A DNA stretch of 64,000 nucleotides, taken from contig OY755045.1 of the NCBI GenBank assembly GCA_963576565.1, forward strand, positions 1,797,477 to 1,861,476. The letters run 5' to 3'. Below are positions 35,203-46,232 of the stretch, piece by piece. This DNA is from Aspidapion aeneum. Taxonomy: Eukaryota > Arthropoda > Insecta > Coleoptera > Brentidae. The stretch's first letter is position 1; every line of letters begins with the position of its first letter. The notes beneath the pieces are model-generated. The model worked only from the letters and a program-made list of their open reading frames with translations, had not been told where the DNA came from and searched no databases. The position numbers were made by a program, and so were the translations under genes.

Positions 35203-35650
35203 TTGGGCATCAGAATAAACCAAGATAAAATAGAACGAGTAGAGGAATATATATGCTTGAGACAAATTATTAAACTAAAAAAAGAACAACAAACAGTTGA
35301 AATCAAGAGACGAGTAAGATTGGCCTGGGCAGTATTTGATAAATTAAGGTACATATTAAAAAATAAAAAATATCCGCAGTACCTCAAAACAAATGTGTAT
35401 AATCAATGTATCCTTCCTGTACTTACCTATAGATCCCAGACCTGAACACTTACAAAGTCAAACATGGATAAGGTAACAAAAGCCCAAAGATCAATGGAAA
35501 GGCAAATGTTACATGTGAAACTAACAGATAGAAAAAGAAATGAATGGATAAGAACAAGAGTTGTGTATTCATTGATAAGAAATAAAACAAAAGTAAGGGA
35601 TGTCAGAGGAGAGGTAGCAAAATTAAAATATTTTAATTATAATATATAAA
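35203..35650 (+). pseudogene. ERT-C reverse transcriptase relic, second part
   Basis: GIRINQDKIERVEEYICLRQ, KRRVRLAWAVFDKLRYIL and YNQCILPVLTYRSQT are in one frame to 35443. After a stop, MDKVTKAQRSMERQMLHVKL and DRKRNEWIRTR follow to about 35620. This is the thumb and connecting region after the YADD box and it joins logically onto 34020. The W-GH motif expected next is missing. Confidence 0.75.
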
Positions 35651-35785
35651 ATTTAATATACCTATAATTTTATACTGCTTTATATATATAAACATTTATA
35701 ATTTATTTATTATTATTTTAATTATTGATTTTCTTTATTGCATAATTAGCTGAATAACGTCCTTAAACTAAACTGAACTAATTAG

Positions 35786-37051
35786 CAGGGTTGGATGGCA
35801 ATGCAATTTTTTTTTATTCAGCCCTCGCTTCGGCACAAAAATTTTACTGCAAAGAAAACAAAGCCATATTATGTTATTTTTGTTTTTGATATTATGGAGG
35901 TTTAGTTGTTAAATAACATGCTAATTTTAAAGGATGTAATTTGCATTTTGAGAAAAAATACTTCATATAAAGATATGTATGCATGTCCTAAACATCCTAA
36001 CTTGTGAGTTACAAGGTGTTTAAAGACTTTCAGAAAATCTCCTTTTTTATTAATATCTGTGAAACTGCTCTAGATATTTTTGTAAAGTTTTATATTCTGT
36101 ATGCCTATATTAAACACTCAGTACCTATTAACATAATGTTAATATCTAATTTTTTCACAAAATGAAAACTCAAAAAGAAAATAAAAACCTACAAAATTTC
36201 AACATACAACAGCCCCCGTTAGATAAAAGGCTGCAAGTATTTTTTTTCTTCAAATTAAGGTTTTTGGTCTCGACGGATTTTCCATCATGTCCTAGGTAAT
36301 AAAATTAAAAAAAAAAAACTGCCTTATGAACAATTAAAACTTTGAAGTCGTTTTTTTCCGAACCACACTTTCGTCACTTGCGCCCTTTTAATTACCAGGG
36401 GCAGAGCAGGTATGCTAATTTTTTATATGGTAACGACTTTTTTAATAATGAATTTCTGCAATTTTATCTATGATCCCCTTAATTTGAATTGGACCCAATA
36501 CCGATTTTTCAATCGGGTAATCGATTTCTTAGATTTTTTATGTATTTTAGCACCAAAAATGATCTATCGCAACTAAGATATGAGATATTGGCAAGGCCGT
36601 ACCGAAGGGGGAGATCAGGGGGATCAATCCCCACCAAAATAGTCAACAAAGTGTGTTAAACGAGATTTGACAACAGCAACACAAATAAGAAAAAAATTGG
36701 ACAATATTTTTATGACATTTTTTTAATCTCTCGATTTTTTCTTCTGGATATTGTTATTGTAAAAAGATATTAATAAGTTAGTGCCATTATCACATTATCT
36801 AATTGATACATTATACTTATTTTAATATAAAAGTAACTGTAACAATCAAATAAGTAACGCAGGCCTGGAGTTACTACATACAGATTTTTTAAATTTAAAT
36901 GTTTAATGTTTTAATTAGTTCATTTGTCAAATATACAAAAATAAATATTAATAATTTGGTATAGGTACATCGGCCCTGCGGCCAACCGGCCCTTAATTGC
37001 ACCGGCCCACCGGGCATTTTCCCGGTTGCCCGCCTGTCCCATCCAACCCTG
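35786..37051. mobile_element. Non-autonomous hAT element, 1266 bp
   Basis: Perfect 8-bp TSD CTAATTAG at 35778-35785 and 37052-37059. TIRs are CAGGGTTGGATGG and its exact complement. The interior shows no transposase; near 36593 it includes GCAAGGCCGTACCGAAGGGG, related to text at 31703 and 32491 (AAGGCTGTACCTAGGGGG). Confidence 0.9.
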
Positions 37052-37299
37052 CTAATTAGCATACCTTTTCAAAATGGTCGAATAGTTTGAGCAACACCGA
37101 ATGAATTTCAAATTAAAATTCATATTCAGATACTATTTGTTCGATGCAATTTTGCGCTAAATCAAAATTTGATTAGCATTTAATGCTAATTATTGATTGT
37201 AACGAAATTTTAAGAAAATTGCATAATATTAGAGACTTATTGCAATAAAACCAGGATTTTGACACCTTTTTACATTGTAGCATCAACTGTGATCTTTGA

Positions 37300-37641
37300 C
37301 AGTGGCGCACCCAGGAATGTGTCTTGGGGGGGCCCGAGACCTCTCGGGGGCCGCCAATGGGCGCCTTGCAAAAATCGTGCAACCAAAAAAAAAGAAAAAA
37401 AAAAGGTAATTGTGTGTTGACGCGGCCTGACAGCTCAAAAAAACGCCCCTTAAAAATCTTGCGACCAAAAAACAAAAAAAAAAAGGTCTTCTTGTTTTTC
37501 GCGGAACGCGACGAACTACGCCGCTGCTTGGGAGGGGGCCCGAGTCCTCATTATGTCAAATTTGCAGCAATTTTTTCTGTTTTATCATGAAATATGTAGA
37601 AAATATTTAAAAAATCTAAGGCTCCCCTGGGTGCGCCCATG
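37300..37641. mobile_element. hAT MITE, 342 bp
   Basis: Left end CAGTGGCGCACCCAGGAAT; right end CCTGGGTGCGCCCATG is its near-complement. Flanks ATCTTTGA and TCTTTTAA give only a decayed TSD. A related shorter copy in opposite orientation is at 41513-41674. Internal poly-A and GC-rich blocks create accidental frames. Confidence 0.75.
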
Positions 37642-37894
37642 TCTTTTAATATACGGCCTTTGTTTACTATATGAACCGTAATAAATACTTCATTCCTTTA
37701 TTAATAGAAAATAAATCACTTAGTTTTAAATTTAACATTGGTATGTAAACTTTAAAAACAATCAGTTTTCAGTATGTTTTCCCCTACTTCTTCTATTTTC
37801 CTAAGGTCTCCAGTTTACAATACATTTGTTCCATCGAACGTATTTTTACCAAACTGCAACACTGCGAAAGAATGTTTTTCGATTGGGATATGTA

Positions 37895-38104
37895 CAGTCG
37901 GGGACTTTTTAAATTGCCGTTTGATTTTTTTTCTGTCACAATTAATCAACTAAAGAAATCAAAAAAATCTATTTTTTAAATATGTATGTATACAGACAGA
38001 GGTAAGGTTCACAATTTTTTTGTTTTGGTGCAAACTACTTTTTCGAATTTTAAATAGGATTTTTTTTTATTTTTGAGGACGGCAATTTAAAAAGTCCCCG
38101 ACTG
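37895..38104. mobile_element. Tc1/mariner-type MITE, 210 bp
   Basis: Perfect 26-bp TIRs, starting CAGTCGGGGACTTTTTAA at 37895 and mirrored to 38104, flanked by TA on both sides. No transposase frame inside. Confidence 0.9.
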
Positions 38105-39109
38105 TACGTAAGTAAATATGTATGTTTGTGTCACGCTAGAGGGTAAACGGCTGAACCGATTTTGACAAAAAAGGTGTCGCTGAATTGGCGGTCTTCAGAC
38201 GACATTTTGTCACATGATCTAGGCTTTAAGGCATACAAATTATCTAAATTTGAAGACTTTTTTCGAACATTAGTCTACTGGGTTTTCCCTCCCTCTCTTC
38301 TCCCCTCCCTCTTTATAAGTAATAGTTGTAGCTATACCTTTCACAAATTTAGAGCGATTTCAAAAATTCTTTCGGCACACGCTTTAAGATTTTTTTCGAC
38401 ACCATTTTACTAGTTTTCTCCTCCCTCTCTCCTCCCCCACCTTCACTCAATGGAAGGTAACACTGTTTGCGTCCGTAGAAAATCTACACGTACTTTTTGG
38501 GTGAAGGTAAATGAATTGTAAATGCATAGTGCTTTTTATAATGCTAAATAAGAATTAAACCTAAAAGTTGGAAATAAAAAATTTGGCAGTTGGGTACAAA
38601 ATTACCCAATAACCTGATTCATAAAAATACAAAAGTGTATCATTTCGTAAGTGCGCTTTGGGCATCAAAACTAAAAGTTGAAGCATGTCGTACATTATAG
38701 GTCCACCTAGCAATTTTGTATTCAATTGTGACCAGTACTTACAAGTAAATTTTGCAGTTGGGTGTTTATGTTATTTAAAACATGTTTTATTTCTAAATGG
38801 ATATTATTTTTGTTTACTCGTAAAAATCCAAGACAGATTTAATAGAGTTTATCAATAACTTTCGCTCAATAGATCGAAAACATAGCTCTATAAGAAAGTT
38901 TATGGCTCTAACCCAATAAGTAGAGTCCTTCTCTGATTTCGAACATTTTGCGACAGTAAATATTGACATTTCGAAGCAATATCTATTTTATTAGTCTTTT
39001 GAAGCAGCATTTAAGTCCACCTGAAGCCCTGAACTGACTGATATTACGGTTGTTTCTTATTTCTCTAATAAAACTGAAAATTTCTTTGATCTTATATATT
39101 CTTTTCAAA
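38105..39109. other. No recognisable gene
   Basis: AT-rich sequence with pyrimidine runs (CCCTCCCTCTCTTC near 38290 and 38412). Confidence 0.45.
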
Positions 39110-39245
39110 AGTAGCCCAGTCATAAACAACAAGTAAAATTAAACAAAGAAAAATTATAAAAAAACTTTGTCTTCGGCCGGGACTCGAACCCGGAATCTCT
39201 TGCTCTGTACGCAAACGCTTTTACATTAAGTCACAAAAGACCATA
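39110..39245 (-). mobile_element. tRNA-derived SINE
   Basis: On the minus strand a tRNA-like head (39245-39172) has a degenerate A box TGACTTAATGT and an excellent B box GGTTCGAGTCCC closed by CCGGG and CCCGG stem strands. After the head comes CGAAGACAAAG and an AT-rich tail to about 39110. Absence of a clean acceptor stem and anticodon arm argues against a true tRNA gene. The internal A and B boxes are the RNA polymerase III promoter of such elements. Confidence 0.65.
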
Positions 39246-40499
39246 CAAAAATTTTCGGAAAACTTCGACTCATGTATGTGCGTGGTGTCCCAATACAAGA
39301 ACAAGAAACTTTCAGGGTATTAACTCAACCAAGCCATTCAACTGACCTCTATAATTCTTCTTTCCCACTGTAAAGCAGGGTCTACACATAACGTTTTGCC
39401 TGAACTGAACACGACTGAAGTCGGACCTGTTGAACTGATCGGTAGCGGCTTTGTTTCCGGTAAAACGTCAGTTTTAGCGGCACTTCTTGTGTTAGTGCAT
39501 ACAATTTTAATTCCTTTCGAGTGCAACCTAGAAGTTGATACACGAAACGTCCGACTTTAGATAAGATAATTTTTCAGGAAATCAAACAGGTTATTGTCTT
39601 CCTCCACTAATTTTTAATTTGTTTTAAACAAATAGTCCCGACATGTTTCGTAAGCAGAAACTTACATCTTCAAGGGACATTACCAAACTAAATCAGCACA
39701 ACATTTTGAAAAACTGGTTAAAAAACTATGTATTGCTACTGAAACGGTTAAGTCATACACATTTAAAACAAAAAACATTATTGACAAAAGCAGTGCTTCC
39801 TCCATGGTGTATCAAAAACTGATCTAAAAACGTACGTTAAAACTATCAAGTGTGTACGCTAGTCTTTCAACCGTCATACTTGACCTTTTTGACTGACAGG
39901 CAAGACGTAAGGTAAAATGTTATGTCTAGACCGGGTTAAAGGTATTAGCCTAGCCATATTAGGAATTCACCTGGACAAAAATAGGTCCAAGCTGGATTTT
40001 TGTATAATTATTCCTTAGGATCTGGGACAAATCCCGACATATTCTCCGCCAAAATCCTCCTTGAGCTTAGCTAGATATAAGGCCCCAAATGTTCTAAAAA
40101 TCTGTTTTTTGTGATTTTCTCAAAAACTAATAACTTTTTTTTTAAAGTCAAGAGTAAAAAATACGCAAAATCAAACCGAATGATTCTACAAAATTTAGAA
40201 AAAACCTAACCTAACATTTTGAAAAATATATTAAAAAAAATATATATAAAATTTTTTTCTTACTCTGTAGGTAACTTGTTTTAAAATGTTAATACTTTAT
40301 AATATTAAGCTTGATCCGCACTTGTATCAAGCACCATTTACTAAAATTTAGTTTTTGTTTTTTTAAAGTTATTAAACTTTAAGTAAAGGTTAGGAAAGCA
40401 GTTAATACTAGCCGGACCACCATCGGGATTTTGAAAATTAAATTTTTATACAATCAGGAACTGTACGACACAAAAAAGCGTTATCCGTTGTAACTTTGC
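39246..40499. other. No confident gene; Penelope-like terminal text near 39640
   Basis: 39636-39682 (GTCCCGACATGTTTCGT ... CATCTTCAAGGGAC) looks like the pseudo-palindromic flank common at Penelope-like element ends. No RT remnant was seen beside it. Confidence 0.35.
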
Positions 40500-40905
40500 A
40501 AGTCTAGGACCTGCTTTGGTAATCTTTCGTCGTTTATCCATTGTACATAACCATATCATATCGGTTGTCTTCTAGTGATGTCATCCGTTATGATTCCCAA
40601 TTATTTATTTCATGTTCTCATTTCATATATGATCTGTTCTAGATATTCTCACTGATCTTCTTATTGCATTCATTTCGACACAATCCATTTTTGTTTTGTA
40701 TTTTTCTATTACGCGACAAGTTTCTATTCCATACAACAGCGTGCTCTTCACCATTGTTTCATATATGTTAAATTTTACATTATTTTTTATCTTTCTGCTC
40801 CCTAAAATATTGTTAGGAGTTCTAATAAACTTTTTTGTTTTTAATAATCCTTTTCGCAGTTCTTTAGAGTCAGTTCGTGCCTTGTCAAACTTCTATACCC
40901 TTATA
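40500..40905 (-). pseudogene. ERT-B reverse transcriptase C-terminal relic
   Basis: Minus-strand text includes RKGLLKTKKFIRTPNNILG, VKSTLLYGIETCRVIEKYKT, MNAIRRSVRIS and the decayed tail motif near 40530-40560. It aligns with the copy at the window start (YGIDLSRNRKYKTKMESVGM). Stops and indels are frequent. Confidence 0.65.
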
Positions 40906-40921
40906 CAACTCAAAGGTTCTG

Positions 40922-41031
40922 CCTAACACGTGCTTAAAGTCTCTTTTCCGCATTTGATTGCTAACCAAACTCTTTTATCGTGTCGTTTGGTCATTCGCAA
41001 TCGCGTGCGCAAAAGACGGGCGATTATATAG
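40922..41031. mobile_element. Hairpin element, copy 1 (one end eroded)
   Basis: Left arm begins CCTAACACGTGC and includes GATTGCTAACCAAAC; the right arm has GTTTGGTCATTCGCAATC. Loop text is CTTTTATCGTGTC-like. Homologous to 42766-42886 and 47161-47281, but the right terminus is degraded. It sits between two ERT relics. Confidence 0.75.
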
Positions 41032-41049
41032 TAATTAAAGTTGTCATTC

Positions 41050-41480
41050 CATTGATCTCTGGGCTTTTGTTGGTAGACTTTCATTTTGAGGTACTGCTTA
41101 CTGCTACAATACTTTTTCTTTTTTTAGTTTAATAATTTGTCCCATTTATATATGTTCCTCTACTTGATCTATTTTTTCTTCGTTTATTCTGATCCTGATA
41201 TCTTCATTTGCGTTTATTACGATTTAAAGTTTAGTGTAGTTCAAAGTCGAGCCTATATTTTTAGCTGCTGTATTCAGTTCTTCTGGCATTTTTATCAGTT
41301 ATTTATTCTTACCTGATATTAAGGCGATCATCAGCATATCTTAGGTAGTTCAAGTGTTGTCCGCTTACTTTGATGCCTATTTCTTCCCAATCTAAGTTTT
41401 TAAAAACATCTTCTAGGACCTTCTTAAATATTTTAGGGGATATTGTGTCATCCTGCCTCTCTCCTGTACTAGCTGATTAA
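41050..41480 (-). pseudogene. ERT-C reverse transcriptase relic
   Basis: Minus-strand order: ERQDDTISPKIFKKVLEDVF (motif B), GQHLNYLRYADD (catalytic YADD), then RINEEKIDQVEEHIYMGQII and LKKKSIVA. Matches ERT-C at 33666-35650. Several frame changes, and the rest of the C-terminal part is missing or replaced by ERT-B sequence beyond the hairpin element. Confidence 0.7.
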
Positions 41481-41512
41481 TAAGAAAACTTTATTTTAAT
41501 TGTATTTGATTA

Positions 41513-41674
41513 CATGGGCGCACCCAAGCCTTAGATTTTTTTTACACATTTTCCTCATTTTTCATGCAAAAACACAAAAAATAGCTTAAAATTGGATATC
41601 ATGAGACTTCGAACCCCCCCCCCCCCCCAAGAGACCTCGGGCCCCCCCAAGACATATTCCTGGGTGTGCCACTG
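41513..41674. mobile_element. hAT MITE, 162 bp
   Basis: Ends CATGGGCGCACCCA and TGGGTGTGCCACTG; flanked by a 7-bp repeat TTGATTA (41506-41512 and 41675-41681). Shorter relative of 37300-37641, in reverse orientation. Contains a run of about 16 C. Confidence 0.8.
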
Positions 41675-42164
41675 TTGATTAAATATGATATTGCTCTTTG
41701 GTGCTCCTATAGACAAAAGTAATAATTTCCAATTTAATTAGGTACCAGTTAATTTAAATTTCAAACTATTGAAATCAAAAGTAAATAACAATAAATTATC
41801 AAATAAATATATAGGTAGGTATATAATTAGTCCTTTGTATCGAAATGAAGTTTTCATAAATTATGCAAACATTGTTTATGTTTATATTGAAGATCATTTT
41901 AAAATCCCGTTTGTTATTTAATCTCAAAATAACTGGAAAATTAAATATTTTTGAAAGGATTTAGATAGTGACGATGTTTACTGTTTTAGAGATTTCTTTT
42001 TACTTTTTTTTTCCTAACAAGCAAGAGAAGGAAATATAGAAGGTTTTTTCGTTCAAAATCGCAATTTTTGTGTTCCTAAGGCGTAAAAATTATTTTTGGT
42101 ATTTTTTTAATACCTACACTTTTTCTATTACAAGCGACAACCTTGTAAATAATTTTTTCTATAA

Positions 42165-42256
42165 GCGTGCGGAAAAGTCCACTTTTCCGCACGCATATTA
42201 GTGCGGAAAGTGCCACTTTTCCGCACTAGTGCGGAAAAATATTTTTTCCGCACTAG
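42165..42256. repeat. Cluster of three adjoining short palindromes, core GTGCGGAAAAGT
   Basis: GCGTGCGGAAAAGT pairs with ACTTTTCCGCACGC (42165-42194); AGTGCGGAAAGT with ACTTTTCCGCACT (42200-42227); AGTGCGGAAAAA with TTTTTCCGCACT (about 42228-42256), with another half-site following. The same core occurs in the termini of the hairpin elements nearby. Confidence 0.85.
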
Positions 42257-42615
42257 TGCGGAAAAGTAAATTTGTTACGATTTTGAGGTGTTCTATATCA
42301 TTTAGACCGTTCAAAATACATTTGTATCTTTCCTAGTACACGAAATATCCTAAAAATATTCAAATTGACTAAAATTCTGCTATATTTTCAATATTTTCGA
42401 TAAAATAAAGTTTTCAGTAAAATAGGTTCAAATTATAAGTTTTAAACCTCCCCGGTATAAATATCGTCATTGTCAATGTCAAACAACAATGAACACTAGT
42501 GGTTTTAGATTTGGCATCTTAAATCACCATAGCAACAAAGTACAAACAAACTGTCAAAACAAAGCCAATTTTGCAGATACAAGCGTCTTCTTCAAACAAA
42601 AAAATCAGATTTTCA

Positions 42616-42672
42616 ATGGATTCTTCGGACGAAGATCTACCCCAGTCAGTTCTAGAAGCCGCTAGAATGTGA
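42616..42672 (+). other. Short acidic reading frame, possible 5' exon relic
   Basis: ATG opens MDSSDEDLPQSVLEAARM and a stop. The acidic 'MDSSDEDLP--VL-AA' start resembles N termini of some insect transposon-encoded (tyrosine recombinase or transposase) proteins, from memory only. The AATGTGAAT at its end could be a weak splice donor. No partner exon was found. Confidence 0.25.
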
Positions 42673-42765
42673 ATAATAATAATTGATTTGATTAAAACGT
42701 TTTGAATATAAATAATTTTCTGATTAATTTTTAGTTTTTTCCTCACGCTTATAGAAAAAATAGTG

Positions 42766-42886
42766 TACCTAACTCGTGCGTAAAGTGTCTTTTCCGCACT
42801 TGATTGCTGGCCAAACTCCGCTATCGCGTCGTTTGGCCATCTGCAATCGCGTGCGGAAAAGAGGCACTTTCCGCACTAGTTAGGTA
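42766..42886. mobile_element. Hairpin element, copy 2, 121 bp including TA ends
   Basis: TACCTAACTCGTGCG at the left is mirrored by CGCACTAGTTAGGTA at the right; arms continue through GCACTTGATTGC/GCAATCGCGTGC and GGCCAAAC/GTTTGGCC to a loop of about 14 nt. If TA is the target duplication, the element is CCTAAC...GTTAGG. It has no coding potential. Confidence 0.85.
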
Positions 42887-42974
42887 AACTACTATTACCT
42901 ACTCGCGTGCGGTAAAGTAATTATTTTAAGACTTCTATCTGCTTTCCAAAGTGAAGAAATCGGTAAAAGGAACC

Positions 42975-43132
42975 TGTTTTAAAATATTAGAACAAGTCAA
43001 GGAAAAAACGGCTAGACTTTTTAACAGCCTCTCTTCTGATGATTTCCAAAATAGCTTCCAACATTGGAAAAAAACGCATGCAACGCTTCCTCGATAGAGA
43101 AGGGGACTACATTGATGTGGAACATCATTAAG
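42975..43132 (+). pseudogene. Mariner-like transposase C-terminal relic
   Basis: LFNSLSSDDFQNSFQHWKK, then with a frame change RMQRFLDREGDYIDVEHH and a stop. The 'F--CF--WKKR---C---EGDYF' pattern ends many mariner-like transposases. Only about 45 residues remain. Confidence 0.5.
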
Positions 43133-43149
43133 TTATATTAGTATTTAAA

Positions 43150-44008
43150 TAAGATATACTTGGAACAAGTCCTTATCGTATCGAAGAGAAAATGCCAAAA
43201 CATGGGAATTCCCTTGAACGAAACCACCTTGTATACTTTATGTTTCGCCGATGATCAGATAGTAGTGGCTCAGGATTAAGACGACCTCGAATATATGACA
43301 CGAAAACTAATAGAGGAGTACAATAAGTGGGGACTAGAGGTTAATCTCAATAAGACAGAGTATATGTGTATCGGTGGAATGAAATAGGATCTAATCTTAA
43401 ATACCGGGCAGCGAATTCACTCCTGTGATGAGTATAAATACTTAGGTCTAAAAATTACAGCTGACGGAACACTAGACAAAGCTACAAAAGATCGAAACGT
43501 ACAAGGAAGAAAAGCAATAACTTTATTAAATGGAATAATTTGGGACCAAAGTATATCAAAATATAACAAAAAGCTTATATATAACACCATTGTAAAAAGT
43601 ATTATTACATACGCCTCAAAAGTATCGCCAATCAAGGATAGAACAGAAAAAATGCTTTCCGCCACGAAGATGGACTATTAGAGAAGAGCAGCAGGGAAAT
43701 CAAAAATAGAAAGACTTACAAATCAAAGAATAAGAGAAATTATGACAGTGGGGGAACGTACTTTAGTGGACGATATAAGAACAAAACAATTGATGTGGTA
43801 CGGACATGTACAAAGAATGAATGATGAAAGACTACCTAAACAAATAAAAATCAAAAGGCCGAAGAAAACGAGGACGGCCAAGGAGAAGCTGGAGAGAATG
43901 AATAGACAGTGAAATACGAATAAGAGGCCTAGATGATGAATTATGGGCAAACAGAAACGAGTGGAGATTTGGTATCGGAAGACGTAGAACGTTGTGAAAC
44001 CGATAAAT
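43150..44008 (+). pseudogene. ERT-A retrotransposon, 5'-truncated, inactivated
   Basis: Nearly identical in layout to 1976-2835, from the KIYLEQVL block through CFADDQIVVAQD to GIGRRRTL and the CCGATAAA 3' end. In-frame stops (for example directly after AQD, 43279, and near 43388 and 43680) and small deletions near 43848 break it. There is no long TA tail. Confidence 0.85.
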
Positions 44009-44529
44009 TTTATTGTCTCACCTCGTATATTCCTTTGGCTAGGTTCACCGGTGGTTTGTGTGTGTCGAAACGGATATGTTGGTAATATAAATAGCTATTT
44101 GTTGTGGTATAGCTTTGGCTGTTAGCCTTGATGCATGTCAGAATCAGGTAGCTATGACGATTAGCTGAATCTAACTTAAGCATCAGTAACATGCTTTTGT
44201 TACCATAGTGTAAGACAGCTCCACAAAAAAATCGAAAAACTACATAATATAGGGGAGAGCAGGGCAAAATGGTATACGGGGGTAACACGGGATATCGCAG
44301 TTTTAGATATTTTATTCCCATGACTGGTTCAAATCTGCAATATGACTGGTACCGGTCGGCTGAGATTAAGTTGGTTTTTGCTCAACATGCAATGCTGTGC
44401 GCTGTTTATTGTAGAAATAACTTGCGCATTTTATAACGGTAAATACATTTTTCACAGACTATATTGAACTTAGTGGGTGTATGTATTATTTATAATTAAA
44501 CCCGTTGTCCGTAAAATTAGACTTTTATT
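44009..44529. other. No recognisable gene
   Basis: 44250-44300 (GGGCAAAATGG, GGGGGTAACACGG) and 44568-44580 (GGGCAAAACGGGGTAT) share a short motif of unknown meaning. Confidence 0.4.
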
Positions 44530-46176
44530 GTGTATGATTTTTGTTTGAATTTAACTGGTGATTTCGGGCAAAACGGGGTATCTGAAAGGGTTTCCCACAG
44601 TATGCCAGAGGTACCCTTTTGTCGCAGAGAAATACGAAAATCCCTTAAAAAGTTGGATACAAACAAAGCAATGGGTCCAGATGGCATTCCCGCGATAGTA
44701 CTCAAAAATTGTGCTAACGAACTCACCCCAACTTTCGCTAAATTATTCAATTTATCTTACAGGCAAGGAGTATATCCATCATCATGGAAGTGTGCCGCAG
44801 TAAAACCTATTCCAAAGAAAGGAAAAAAGACAGATCCGTTAAACTATAGACCAATTGCTCTACTTCCGGTGATATCAAAAGTAATGGAAAGAGTTGTGAA
44901 CAATCACCTAACCAAGTACTTGGAAAAGTACAAACTTATCAACGACAAGCAATACGGATTTCGAAAATACAGGTCAACTGGGGATTTACTTACATACGTC
45001 ACTCATTTATGGCAAAAAGCGATTGAGTTACGGGGCGAAACAAGAACAATTGCCTTAGATATATCAAAAGCATTCGATAAAGTCTGGCATGAAAATCTGC
45101 TTAACAAGCTTAAAGCAATGGGATTGTCGCCGAAACTTTGCACTTGGTTTGAAAGTTACCTTAAGGATAGATCCATTTATGTTGCACTGGATGGCCGGAA
45201 CTCCAACTCTTACCAAATAAATGCTGGTGTGCCACAGGGAGCAATCCTTTCGCCAACACTTTTTCTGATTTACATAAATGACCTCATAGATAAAACAGTA
45301 AATTCACTTTATTGCTTTGCAGATGATGGCAATGTAGTCTCCTCAGTCATACCACCCACTCAGTGTCTATCCGCACGTGAATTCCATCATCTTAGACAAA
45401 CTCAAATATCGCAGATAAATAACGACCTGGAGACAATAGAGGACTGGGGCAACAAAAACCTTGTACAGTTCAACGCGCAGAAAACCCAAGCAGCCCTGTT
45501 TTTAAAAAAGACCAGCACCGGTGAGCCAAACATCATGCTATCTGGAAGTGCTGTCACATTGCAGAGCCATTTGAACATCTTAGGAGTCACTGCAGAGACC
45601 AACATGTCTTGGCACAGTCACGTGGCAGATATAGCTGAAAGGGCGTCCCAAAAGCTTGGGGTGCTATTTCGTACAAGACATCTGTATACACCAAGCCAAC
45701 TGCTGATACTCTACAAAGCCCAGATTCGACCAACTATGGAGTACTGCTCACATATATGGAGTGCGGCACCCAAACATACCTTAATGCTTTTGAACACCGT
45801 GCAAAAACGAGCTATCAAGCTGATCAATGACCCCGCACTTACCCGTAGTTTGGATAGTCTCGAACATCGAAGAACTGTGGGCGATCTATCTCTCTTCTAC
45901 AGGTATTATCACGGAAAATGCTCTGAAGAGTTGGCACGTATGATCCTACCGGGAGTAGCACCTACTAGGCGAACACGTCAAACAGACGGTAACCATCAAT
46001 TTACTGTCAAAATAGAGGCACCAAGAACCTCATTATATCAGAATTCATATCTCTGGAGAACAGCATCGCTGTGGAATAAACTCCCTGCGACAGTTTTCCC
46101 TGCAGGTTACAACCTGAACCGTTTCAAAACCAACACACACCAACATTTCCGCGCACTGGCCGCTTCTCGAGCGTGA
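44530..46176 (+). CDS. Non-LTR reverse transcriptase (CR1/Jockey group), frame intact, 5'-truncated
   Basis: An uninterrupted 548-codon frame carries a complete RT domain: MGPDGIPAIVLKNCA, NYRPIALLPVISKVMER, QYGFRKYRSTGDLL, ALDISKAFDKVWH (motif A), AGVPQGAILSPTLF (motif B) and YCFADDGNVVSS (catalytic FADD). LNILGVTAETNMSWHSHV and YKAQIRPTMEYCSHIWSAAP follow, and then a tail ending FKTNTHQHFRALAASRA. Homology starts near residue 20 (VSHSMPEVPF, about 44590); the first residues are probably flanking DNA read through. The endonuclease that should precede the RT is missing. The 3' UTR is short and ends in an A-rich stretch near 46207-46232. Lack of any stop suggests a young copy, but it cannot retrotranspose alone. 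Confidence 0.9.
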   Translation: MYDFCLNLTGDFGQNGVSERVSHSMPEVPFCRREIRKSLKKLDTNKAMGPDGIPAIVLKNCANELTPTFAKLFNLSYRQGVYPSSWKCAAVKPIPKKGKKTDPLNYRPIALLPVISKVMERVVNNHLTKYLEKYKLINDKQYGFRKYRSTGDLLTYVTHLWQKAIELRGETRTIALDISKAFDKVWHENLLNKLKAMGLSPKLCTWFESYLKDRSIYVALDGRNSNSYQINAGVPQGAILSPTLFLIYINDLIDKTVNSLYCFADDGNVVSSVIPPTQCLSAREFHHLRQTQISQINNDLETIEDWGNKNLVQFNAQKTQAALFLKKTSTGEPNIMLSGSAVTLQSHLNILGVTAETNMSWHSHVADIAERASQKLGVLFRTRHLYTPSQLLILYKAQIRPTMEYCSHIWSAAPKHTLMLLNTVQKRAIKLINDPALTRSLDSLEHRRTVGDLSLFYRYYHGKCSEELARMILPGVAPTRRTRQTDGNHQFTVKIEAPRTSLYQNSYLWRTASLWNKLPATVFPAGYNLNRFKTNTHQHFRALAASRA

Positions 46177-46232
46177 TAGGGACCTCCTTGCGAGTGCGCT
46201 TAACCGTAATAAAAAAATAAAAAAAAAAACCT
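44590..46232 (+). mobile_element. CR1/Jockey-type non-LTR element, 5'-truncated
   Basis: Extent taken from the start of RT homology to the poly-A-like tail (TAATAAAAAAATAAAAAAAA). No TSD could be identified. Confidence 0.7.

Noticed and set aside
39172..39245. A genuine tRNA gene on the minus strand
   Set aside because: B box is good, but acceptor and anticodon arms do not fold properly and an AT tail follows; a SINE fits better.
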